Source: Candidatus Blautia stercorigallinarum
GTDB taxonomy: Bacteria; Bacillota; Clostridia; Lachnospirales; Lachnospiraceae
NCBI GenBank assembly: GCA_019112785.1
Contig: DXIQ01000027.1
Location: forward strand, 1 to 64,000
Direction: 5' to 3'
Length of the DNA stretch: 64,000 nt
Within the stretch, counting starts at the first letter, position 1, and every line of letters starts with the position of its first letter. Shown piece by piece: positions 33,864-40,777 of this stretch. Below the pieces are notes generated by a model that did no database searches, was not told where the DNA came from, and saw only the letters and a list, made by a program, of their open reading frames with translations. The translations under genes and the position numbers were made by a program.

Positions 33864-35434
33864 TTTTATATCAGGCACTGTCATCTTATCAGATTTTAGA
33901 ATGTATCCTCCATCGACAGATATATTACCGGGATAAAAAAGCGGTGCTGATCCTGGGCAGTTATATTACAGAACGTATGCCCTGGTACAGGGAACTGGAG
34001 AACAGAAGATTTTTTGACCAGGTTTTTCTTTTCCGCTTTGGAGGATACAGAGGCACAGAAGAAGAGATCCTTGGTCAGGTGGAGGAAGAATATAAAAGGG
34101 CCATTCCGTATGCACCGGAAGAATTTGAAAAGCTTCTCATCGCAGGGATCCATACCTATCTCCAGGTCTGGCTTATTTCCCGGGAAATACCTTTTGAGAT
34201 GTTTGAGGACGGAAGCGGCGCGCTAAGCCGTCCCTGGATCCTGGCAGATATCCATAAAAAGTCTTCTCCTGCCAGATATGCTCTCATTGAAAAATACCAT
34301 CTTTATGATCATCAGAGTCCATGGATCACCAGAAAATACTGCGACATGAAAGGACAGCTTCCGGGGTTTTCCGATGAAAAGGCCCAGGATTTTCAGGTCC
34401 TGGAAGCTTTCCGGGGGCTTTCTGAAAAACTCAAAGAGGAGATCCGCAGTCTTTTCCGTCTGCCCAGCCTGCAGGGGGGAGAGGAAGATGTCCTTCTTCT
34501 TACCCAGCAGTTTGCTAATCTGGGACAATTGTCCTTAGAGGAGCAGAAAAGCATTTACCGGCATGTATTTACCTATTATCTGGAAGGAAGAAAGATTTTG
34601 ATCAAGCCTCATCCCGACGACATCCTGTACTATTCCAGACTTTTTCCCAGGTGCAGGATCCTGAGAGATCCCTTTCCTTGCGAGCTTCTTCCTTTTGTTT
34701 TTCAGAAGCTTCCCGGGACTCTGTGTACTGTCAGCTCTACCGGAGTTAATCAGATCCGTCAGGAATTTTCCGATACGCTGATCTTCAACTCTCTTTACGA
34801 AAAAAGCTTTCACTGGGATGGCTCCTATTACACTGCCCTGTATCTGGCAGAACATCTTCTGGCAGACGGGATCCTGTGTTACGGAGCCAATCTGGTCCAG
34901 CTGGAGAATCTGGCAAAGATCCACTGGCCTCATGGAAAAACATTGAAGATCACACAGGATCCGGAAGAATTGAAAGAGCAGAAAAGGATCCTTCAGATCC
35001 GGGATGACTTCCGGGAAGGGCTTTGGGGAACGTCTGAGCCCGAATATCCGGATATATCCCGGATCCCGGAAGAAAAATTCCTGGGAATCCTGTATCTGAA
35101 TTCAGAAAAAAAGTATTCCATGTACCAGCCGGGAGAAAAAGAAAAATTTTTCCGGATGATCCCCTTCCGGATCCGGGAAAAGGAAAAAAACCATACACTT
35201 TATTTTTATCCTATGAAAGAAGAGGTGAGAAACATGGCTGAAATGTTTTCAAAAACCGGTCTTTCCGGACAGGCCCCAGTCTCTATAGAAACCATGTCAG
35301 ACAGCCAGATCCGGATCTGTATGCTGGAAGGGATCCTGGCAGCTACGGAAAAACGTCTGCTGGAATATATTGAAACAGAGAAAGAGCTGCGAAAAGAACT
35401 GGAGGAGCTGAAACAGAAAGGAGGAAGTCCGTGA
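33860..35434 (+). CDS. Putative GT-B-like glycosyltransferase (polysialyl/Kdo-transferase-like)
   Basis: 524 aa from the ATG at 33860, which overlaps the previous stop; a longer frame from 33737 would run inside the HAD gene and lacks a site. A Rossmann-like N-terminal half is followed by I-L-I-K-P-H-P-D-D near residue 250 and T-V-S-S-T-G-V-N near residue 294, the H-P and S-S/T motifs of CMP-sugar-using transferases of the GT52/polysialyltransferase and KpsC/KpsS groups. The last 60 residues are a Glu/Lys-rich coiled coil. Given KdsB- and KdsC-like genes in the operon, a CMP-keto-sugar donor is plausible. Confidence 0.65.
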   Translation: MILYQALSSYQILECILHRQIYYRDKKAVLILGSYITERMPWYRELENRRFFDQVFLFRFGGYRGTEEEILGQVEEEYKRAIPYAPEEFEKLLIAGIHTYLQVWLISREIPFEMFEDGSGALSRPWILADIHKKSSPARYALIEKYHLYDHQSPWITRKYCDMKGQLPGFSDEKAQDFQVLEAFRGLSEKLKEEIRSLFRLPSLQGGEEDVLLLTQQFANLGQLSLEEQKSIYRHVFTYYLEGRKILIKPHPDDILYYSRLFPRCRILRDPFPCELLPFVFQKLPGTLCTVSSTGVNQIRQEFSDTLIFNSLYEKSFHWDGSYYTALYLAEHLLADGILCYGANLVQLENLAKIHWPHGKTLKITQDPEELKEQKRILQIRDDFREGLWGTSEPEYPDISRIPEEKFLGILYLNSEKKYSMYQPGEKEKFFRMIPFRIREKEKNHTLYFYPMKEEVRNMAEMFSKTGLSGQAPVSIETMSDSQIRICMLEGILAATEKRLLEYIETEKELRKELEELKQKGGSP

Positions 35435-36228
35435 AACTGGACAGAAACCTGAAGCTGCTCCTTTCTTCGGGAAAACCGGGGATCACCGTTCTGGGGCCCT
35501 GTGCCGTGGGGCATACCAGAAGATGTGCCCGCACTGATGTGGAACCCGGGGTATGTATGGGACAGGGTGTCCATCTGGAGACCGGATTTCTGGGCTGCGG
35601 CAGTTTTATCGGGGAAAATACCAGAGTTGTTTTCACCAGTGAAATCGGCCGGTTTGTTACCATAGGGGAAAACTGTCTCATTGGAGCCAGAGTTCCGGAA
35701 GATCCGGAGCTTATCAGCACTTCTTATCCTGTCCGGGAAAAAGATCTTCCCTGGTGCAGAGACTGGCTTCCGGTAAAAGAGCCCTGGAAAAAGAAAGGTC
35801 CCATACAAAGAACAGTGATTGGAAATGACGTCTTTATCGGGGACCGGTGTGTGATCCCTCAGGGCATCAAAGTGGGAGACGGAGCTTTCCTGTATCCCGG
35901 TACGGTTCCAGGGGATGATGTACCTCCCTATGGAATCCTGCGGGGAAATCCCGGACAGCTTACAGGCTTTCGTTTTTCTCAGGAAGAGATACGGCGGCTT
36001 CTGGCTCTCAGATGGTGGGATTTCGGCACAGAACTGATCAATGAAATACCGGCAAAGGAGAGAGCGGATATGCTCCTGGTTTTAGATAAAATGGAAGAAA
36101 TGTCAGGGAAGATCCCCACGCTTTCTTCAGGAGAAACCTTCTTTTCCTTTCAGCACAGAAAATATACGGCTTTTATTTACCGAAAAGAAAAAGACCGGGA
36201 GACTCTTTTGCGGCAGTTTCCGGTCTAG
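35431..36228 (+). CDS. Hexapeptide-repeat acyltransferase
   Basis: 265 aa from a GTG that overlaps the previous stop (GTGA). Left-handed beta-helix repeats of the [LIV]-G-x-x-x-x type run from residue 20 to 165, including I-G-E-N-T-R-V, I-G-R-F-V-T-I-G-E-N and I-G-N-D-V-F-I-G-D. No catalytic His in the usual W-I/H-G position is obvious. The short C-terminal helix R-W-W-D-F-G-T-E is shared with the next gene, which indicates a duplicated pair. Likely transfers an acetyl group to a sugar of the surface glycan; the exact acceptor is unknown. Confidence 0.78.
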   Translation: MKLDRNLKLLLSSGKPGITVLGPCAVGHTRRCARTDVEPGVCMGQGVHLETGFLGCGSFIGENTRVVFTSEIGRFVTIGENCLIGARVPEDPELISTSYPVREKDLPWCRDWLPVKEPWKKKGPIQRTVIGNDVFIGDRCVIPQGIKVGDGAFLYPGTVPGDDVPPYGILRGNPGQLTGFRFSQEEIRRLLALRWWDFGTELINEIPAKERADMLLVLDKMEEMSGKIPTLSSGETFFSFQHRKYTAFIYRKEKDRETLLRQFPV

Positions 36229-36244
36229 GACAGGAGGGACGCCT

Positions 36245-37042
36245 ATGAAGATCGATTCAAACTTCAGATTTCCCACAAAACAGGGGCAGGGACTTACTTT
36301 TTCCGGAGAAGCCTCCCAGATCTGTTACGCCTCTCTGGAAGACTGCCAGATCGAGGCTCCGGCAAGATTCTGTTCCGGAGTGAAGATTGACGCCGGATCT
36401 ATCGGAGCCTTTTCTTTTTTTAATCAAAATTGTACTCTCAGGTATATACAGTCCATCGGAAGATTCTGTCTTTTTGCCCCGGAGGTACTCTCAGGGGGCG
36501 CCGTCCATCCGGTAAGTTCCGTCAGTACCCATCTGCTTTTTCAGAATATGGACAATGGATGGAATCAGGATTTTCACACCTTTCTGGAAGACTCCGGCTA
36601 TCTAAAAGATCTGGTCCGGTATCAGAAGGAACATGAATTTCTGAAAAAGACCAGGATCTGTATCGGAAATGATGTGTGGGTAGGCAGCCGTGCCATTCTC
36701 ATGCGCGGGATCCGTATCGGAGACGGGGCGGTGATCGGAGCAGGAGCTGTAGTGACAAAAGATGTAGAGCCCTATACCATTGTCGGCGGAGTGCCTGCCC
36801 GTCCTATACGGAAAAGGTTTTCAGATAAAGTCATTGAAAAGCTGGAAGAGATCCGGTGGTGGGATTACGGTCCGGATATTCTAAAAGGTCTGGATCTGAA
36901 CCACCCGGAAGAAGCTGTAAAATATCTGGAAGAACGGACAAAGCAGGGATTTCCTCTCTACACCCCGGATCGATTTCTTTTTTGCCCCGGGGAAGGAACC
37001 ATTGAAAAAACAGAAGGAAGTGTCCTTTTATATAAGTTTTAG
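36245..37042 (+). CDS. Hexapeptide-repeat acetyltransferase (CatB/xenobiotic acetyltransferase-like)
   Basis: 265 aa. Beta-helix repeats with the family signature I-G-N-D-V-W-V-G-S-R-A-I-L-M-R-G-I near residue 140, V-I-G-A-G-A-V-V-T-K-D-V near residue 163 and I-V-G-G-V-P-A-R-P-I-R-K near residue 180. A His in A-V-H-P-V-S-S near residue 87 fits the catalytic His of this group. The E-I-R-W-W-D-Y-G motif matches the preceding gene. Acetyl-CoA-dependent O- or N-acetylation of a cell-surface sugar is most likely. AGGAGGG-like site before 36245. Confidence 0.85.
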   Translation: MKIDSNFRFPTKQGQGLTFSGEASQICYASLEDCQIEAPARFCSGVKIDAGSIGAFSFFNQNCTLRYIQSIGRFCLFAPEVLSGGAVHPVSSVSTHLLFQNMDNGWNQDFHTFLEDSGYLKDLVRYQKEHEFLKKTRICIGNDVWVGSRAILMRGIRIGDGAVIGAGAVVTKDVEPYTIVGGVPARPIRKRFSDKVIEKLEEIRWWDYGPDILKGLDLNHPEEAVKYLEERTKQGFPLYTPDRFLFCPGEGTIEKTEGSVLLYKF

Positions 37043-37059
37043 TACAGGAGGAATGGAAA

Positions 37060-37797
37060 ATGCGAGCAGTTGGGATCATTCCCGCAAGATACGGATCTGC
37101 CCGGCTTCCGGGCAAGCCTCTGCTGGATATCAACGGAAAGCCTATGATCCAGCATGTCTATGAACGGGCTAAAAAGGCGGAAAATCTGGATGAGATCTGG
37201 GTAGCTACAGACAGCCGGAAGATCCTCGGGTTCTGTGAAGAACACCATATTCCCGCTGTCCTTACCCGGGATACCCACCGCTGTGCCGCCCACCGGCTCC
37301 AGGAAGCCGCCCAGCAGATCCCGGCAGACTTTTACGTGCAGATCAACGGAGATGAACCTCTGATCTCCTGGGAAAATATTTCCGCGGCAGTCCCTGAAAA
37401 GCTTCCCGAGGAACCGGAAGCCGGCACGAATATCATTATGCCTGTGACCAGTCCGGCAGAAGTCCTGGATCCTGCCAATATCAAGGTGGTTTTTGACCGG
37501 GAGAAAAAAGCCCTGTATCTGTCCAGGACTCCCATTCCATACCCATATGGTTCTCTGGACTGTATCTATTATAAACATGTGGGCATCATCGGATACACCA
37601 GAGGGATGCTGGATTTTTACAAAAATTCTGTCCCCGGTCCTCTGGAGCTGGCAGAAGGCATTGATACTCTACGGTTTCTGGACTATGGAAAGCCCCTCTA
37701 TCTAATCCCGGTGGATAAAGGAGAAAGCCTGTCTGTAGATACGCCAAAGGATCTGGAAGAGGTGCGAAAAAGGTCGAAAACCCGGGAACTTAATTGA
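37060..37797 (+). CDS. CMP-Kdo synthetase-like cytidylyltransferase (KdsB/KpsU-like)
   Basis: 245 aa, normal KdsB size. I-I-P-A-R-Y-G-S-A-R-L-P-G-K near residue 6 is the nucleotide-binding signature; V-A-T-D near residue 48, the Q-I-N-G-D-E-P-L-I near residue 91 (metal Asp) and Y-K-H-V-G-I-I-G-Y near residue 170 match KdsB. It couples CTP with a 3-deoxy-ulosonate such as Kdo to give CMP-sugar. Unexpected in a Gram-positive, where there is no lipid A core; the surrounding genes suggest use in a capsule-like glycan, as KpsU is in group 2 capsules. End of the operon. Confidence 0.88.
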   Translation: MRAVGIIPARYGSARLPGKPLLDINGKPMIQHVYERAKKAENLDEIWVATDSRKILGFCEEHHIPAVLTRDTHRCAAHRLQEAAQQIPADFYVQINGDEPLISWENISAAVPEKLPEEPEAGTNIIMPVTSPAEVLDPANIKVVFDREKKALYLSRTPIPYPYGSLDCIYYKHVGIIGYTRGMLDFYKNSVPGPLELAEGIDTLRFLDYGKPLYLIPVDKGESLSVDTPKDLEEVRKRSKTRELN

Positions 37798-37811
37798 ATT
37801 TTCTCCCGTTA

Positions 37812-37863
37812 TGTGCTAAATTATCCATCATAGGAACTGGAAAAAAATGGTAATTTAGGCACA
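37812..37863 (+). repeat. Imperfect inverted repeat in the leader of the IbrA-like gene
   Basis: GTGC-TAAATTA-TCCA (37813-37827) pairs with TGG-TAATTTA-GGCAC (37848-37862) with small bulges. It lies in the 80-bp gap before the GGGGGAA ribosome site. It might be an operator or a leader hairpin; no T tract follows. Confidence 0.5.
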
Positions 37864-37877
37864 GGGGGAATACATAA

Positions 37878-39209
37878 ATGGTGCGTGAATATCAGGAACA
37901 GAATGTGTATGAAGCTCTGATGGACCGCTTTAAGCTTCTTTTTGAAGAATTTGACAATATCTATGTATCTTTTTCCGGAGGTAAAGACAGCGGCCTGCTG
38001 TTAAATCTGGTCCTGGACTACCGGAACAAATATTATCCTGAAAAATCCATCGGGGTCTTTCACCAGGACTTTGAAGCCCAGTATACAGTGACTACAGAGT
38101 ATATTGAAAAGACTTTTGAAAAGATCAAGGATCAGGTAGAACCTTACTGGGTCTGCCTTCCTATGGCCACCCGGACGGCGCTGAGCAGCTATGAAATGTT
38201 CTGGTATCCCTGGGACGACAAAAAACAGGAGCTCTGGGTCAGAGAAATGCCCAAACATGAATATGTGATCAATCTGGAGAACAATCCTATCCGGACCTAC
38301 CGCTATAAAATGCACCAGGAGGATCTGGCAAAACAGTTCGGAAGATGGTACCGGGTAGCTCACGGAACGAAAAAAACCGTATGTCTTTTGGGCATGAGAG
38401 CAGACGAATCCCTTCAGCGATACAGCGGATTCCTTAATAAGAAGTATAATTACAAAGACGAATGCTGGATCAGTAAACAGTTTAAAGACGTGTGGTGCGC
38501 TTCTCCGCTTTATGACTGGTCCACCAACGATATCTGGCATGCCTATGCCGTCTTTGGCTATGATTATAACGAATTGTATGATCTGTATTATAAAGCCGGT
38601 CTGAAGCCTTCCCAGATGAGGGTAGCCTCTCCTTTCAACGACTATTCCAAAGATTCTTTAAATCTATACCGGGTGATCGATCCGGAAATCTGGACCAAAC
38701 TGGTAGGCAGAGTCCGGGGAGCCAATTTCGCCTCTATCTACGGCCGGACAAAGGCTATGGGCTATCGGAATGTTACCCTGCCGGAAGGCCACACCTGGAA
38801 ATCCTACACCATGTTTCTTTTAGACACCCTTCCGGTACGTCTTCGGAATAACTATGTGAAAAAATTTAATACTTCCATACAGTTCTGGCACGAAACCGGC
38901 GGAGGCCTGGACGAAGAGGTGATCCAGGAACTGGAGGAACATGGATATCAGATCAAAAGGAACGGAGTATCCAATTATACGAAAAAGAAAAAATCCCGGG
39001 TGATCTTTATCGGAAAGATCCCGGATAATACAGACGATATTAAATCCAGCAAGGATATCCCAAGCTGGAAACGGATGTGTTACTGCATTTTAAAAAACGA
39101 CCACACCTGCCGCTTTATGGGCTTCGGTCTTACAAGACAGCAGCAGAAGAGAGTAGATGTGATCCGTGAAAAATACAAAAGTCTGGAGGATATAGAATAT
39201 GGAGTTTAA
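37878..39209 (+). CDS. PAPS-reductase-family PP-loop protein, IbrA-like
   Basis: 443 aa. The PP-loop S-G-G-K-D-S sits at residues 33-38, in a long N-type ATP pyrophosphatase domain. The rest matches the DUF3440-type co-activator family: Y-R-V-A-H-G-T-K-K, L-L-G-M-R-A-D-E-S, the S-P-L-Y-D-W-S-T-N-D-I-W motif of PAPS reductases and a C-terminal Cys-containing W-K-R-M-C-Y-C-I segment. In E. coli, IbrA works with ParB-like IbrB in activating prophage-encoded genes; the biochemical reaction is not established. Its start is separated from the glycan operon, and it overlaps the IbrB-like gene by 11 nt. Confidence 0.85.
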   Translation: MVREYQEQNVYEALMDRFKLLFEEFDNIYVSFSGGKDSGLLLNLVLDYRNKYYPEKSIGVFHQDFEAQYTVTTEYIEKTFEKIKDQVEPYWVCLPMATRTALSSYEMFWYPWDDKKQELWVREMPKHEYVINLENNPIRTYRYKMHQEDLAKQFGRWYRVAHGTKKTVCLLGMRADESLQRYSGFLNKKYNYKDECWISKQFKDVWCASPLYDWSTNDIWHAYAVFGYDYNELYDLYYKAGLKPSQMRVASPFNDYSKDSLNLYRVIDPEIWTKLVGRVRGANFASIYGRTKAMGYRNVTLPEGHTWKSYTMFLLDTLPVRLRNNYVKKFNTSIQFWHETGGGLDEEVIQELEEHGYQIKRNGVSNYTKKKKSRVIFIGKIPDNTDDIKSSKDIPSWKRMCYCILKNDHTCRFMGFGLTRQQQKRVDVIREKYKSLEDIEYGV

Positions 39210-39726
39210 AAGTCCCGCCTATCATGTGATCCCGGTACCTGTGGAAAAGATCCGGCCAAATACATATAATCCAAACGCTGTGGCACCCCCGGAAATGAAG
39301 CTGCTCTATGAAAGCATTAAAGCCGACGGCTATACTATGCCCATTGTCTGCTATTATGCAAAAGCTCAGGATGAATATATTATCGTAGACGGCTTTCACC
39401 GCTACCGGGTGATCACAGAGCACAAGGATATCTATGAACGGGAGCACGGCATGCTGCCGGTGTCTGTGATCAACAAGCCTATCGACCAGCGGATGGCCAG
39501 TACGATCCGCCACAACCGGGCAAGAGGAAGCCATGATGTAGATCTTATGAGCAATATTGTAAAGGAGCTTCACGAACTGGGCCGCTCAGACGCCTGGATC
39601 TCCAAACATCTGGGCATGGATAAAGACGAAATCCTCCGTCTGAAACAGATCACCGGACTGGCAGCTTTGTTTAAGGATGTAAAATTCGGCAAAGCCTGGG
39701 TTCCGGTGGAGGAAGACGAACAATAA
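39199..39726 (+). CDS. ParB-like nuclease-domain protein, IbrB-like
   Basis: 175 aa. ParB/Srx fold: V-E-K-I-R-P-N-T-Y-N-P-N near residue 15, I-V-D-G-F-H-R-Y-R-V near residue 63 (the G-x-H-R phosphate-binding box) and R-H-N-R-A-R-G near residue 112. A helix-turn-helix-like C-terminal segment (W-I-S-K-H-L-G-M-D-K-D-E-I-L-R-L-K) follows. No plasmid-partition partner is present. Overlaps the IbrA-like gene with its own GGAGG site, so the two are produced together and probably act as one unit. Confidence 0.85.
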   Translation: MEFKSPAYHVIPVPVEKIRPNTYNPNAVAPPEMKLLYESIKADGYTMPIVCYYAKAQDEYIIVDGFHRYRVITEHKDIYEREHGMLPVSVINKPIDQRMASTIRHNRARGSHDVDLMSNIVKELHELGRSDAWISKHLGMDKDEILRLKQITGLAALFKDVKFGKAWVPVEEDEQ

Positions 39727-39744
39727 TCTGTATAAGATCAAAAA

Positions 39745-40551
39745 TTATAACTGTTTTCGGAACTGGGAAGGGGATACTCCTGTAATACTCTTAAAAACCC
39801 GGTTAAAATGGGTGATATTGGAAAATCCCGTTTCCCGGCTGATCTCTGTAATACTGTGGTTTGTCTCCAGGAGTTTCCGCTGGGCATTCATGATCCGGGT
39901 CACATTCAGGTACTGGACAATAGTGGTATTTGTATGCTTTTTAAATTCTCTGCACAGATAATAGGGGCTGAGATAAAAAGTCTGGGATAGCTGTTCAAGA
40001 CTGATCTCTTTGTCAAAATTCGTATGGATAAAATGAAGCACTTCCCCGATCCTGTCCAGCTTCTCCGCCCGTTCCGGCTTTTTCAGTTTTCTGGCGGCCC
40101 TCAGCAGAAGGCCGTTCAGCTGGGTCGTCATATATTCATCGGAAAGCAGAGAGGGATTTCTCTGTTCCTCCAGCATATCGCCCAGGATCCTGTGTACATA
40201 AGTTTCTTCTTGTTTGTCCGGCTTATAAACTCCTACACCTGCCTCAATGATCTTTCGAAGTTCTGCTGACAGGACTTTATCAGGAGCAAAATAAAGCACC
40301 AGTCTTTTAAAAGGCATATTCTGATCTCCGAAAGAGCGGTGCATGCTGTAAGGAGCAAAGATCATAAACTGGCCGGGATACATCTTATACATTTCATCCT
40401 GGAACATATGAAAACGCTCTCCGCTTTCCAGATAGTAAAGTTCAAAATATTCATGATAGTGGGATTTTACCATATTATCATTCATTCCCTGGATCCTTTC
40501 ACAGGCAATCTTTTTTCCCTGGGCCATCATAATTCCGGCCTGATCGATCAT
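39745..40551 (-). CDS. AraC-family regulator with cupin sensor domain
   Basis: 268 aa. An N-terminal cupin barrel (S-H-Y-H-E-Y-F-E-L-Y-Y, near residue 30) and a C-terminal double helix-turn-helix (L-E-Q-L-S-Q-T-F-Y-L-S-P-Y-Y-L-C-R-E-F-K-K near residue 190; I-T-E-I-S-R-E-T-G-F-S near residue 237). Regulators of this shape respond to a sugar or sugar derivative. It diverges from the GH31 gene over 226 bp and so probably controls it. GGGAGGA site before 40551. Confidence 0.9.
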   Translation of the reverse strand: MIDQAGIMMAQGKKIACERIQGMNDNMVKSHYHEYFELYYLESGERFHMFQDEMYKMYPGQFMIFAPYSMHRSFGDQNMPFKRLVLYFAPDKVLSAELRKIIEAGVGVYKPDKQEETYVHRILGDMLEEQRNPSLLSDEYMTTQLNGLLLRAARKLKKPERAEKLDRIGEVLHFIHTNFDKEISLEQLSQTFYLSPYYLCREFKKHTNTTIVQYLNVTRIMNAQRKLLETNHSITEISRETGFSNITHFNRVFKSITGVSPSQFRKQL

Positions 40552-40706
40552 TCTTTTTCCTCCCTATTATCTCTTATCAAAATTCATACTTTTTCATCTC
40601 TCAAATTCTATTTTTTATCCATTTAACCCATCAGAATCTTCTATTCCTAATGTAAACTGGGCAAGAAATGTAAAAAAGAGAGAACAAATACGCAATTTTT
40701 GTATAG

Positions 40707-40752
40707 TTTTCAAACGGTCATTTAAATATTATATTACCATAAAACCGGTTTT
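40707..40752 (+). promoter_or_regulatory. GH31 promoter with LacI/GalR-like operator
   Basis: TTTTCA (40707-40712), 17 bp and TATATT (40730-40735) form a weak promoter. AAAACCGGTTTT at 40741-40752 is a perfect 12-bp palindrome with a central CG, the usual design of LacI/GalR-family operators, placed over the expected transcript start. The remainder of the gap is A+T-rich. Confidence 0.45.
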
Positions 40753-40777
40753 AAAGCAAAAGAAGGAGGAGAACTCT

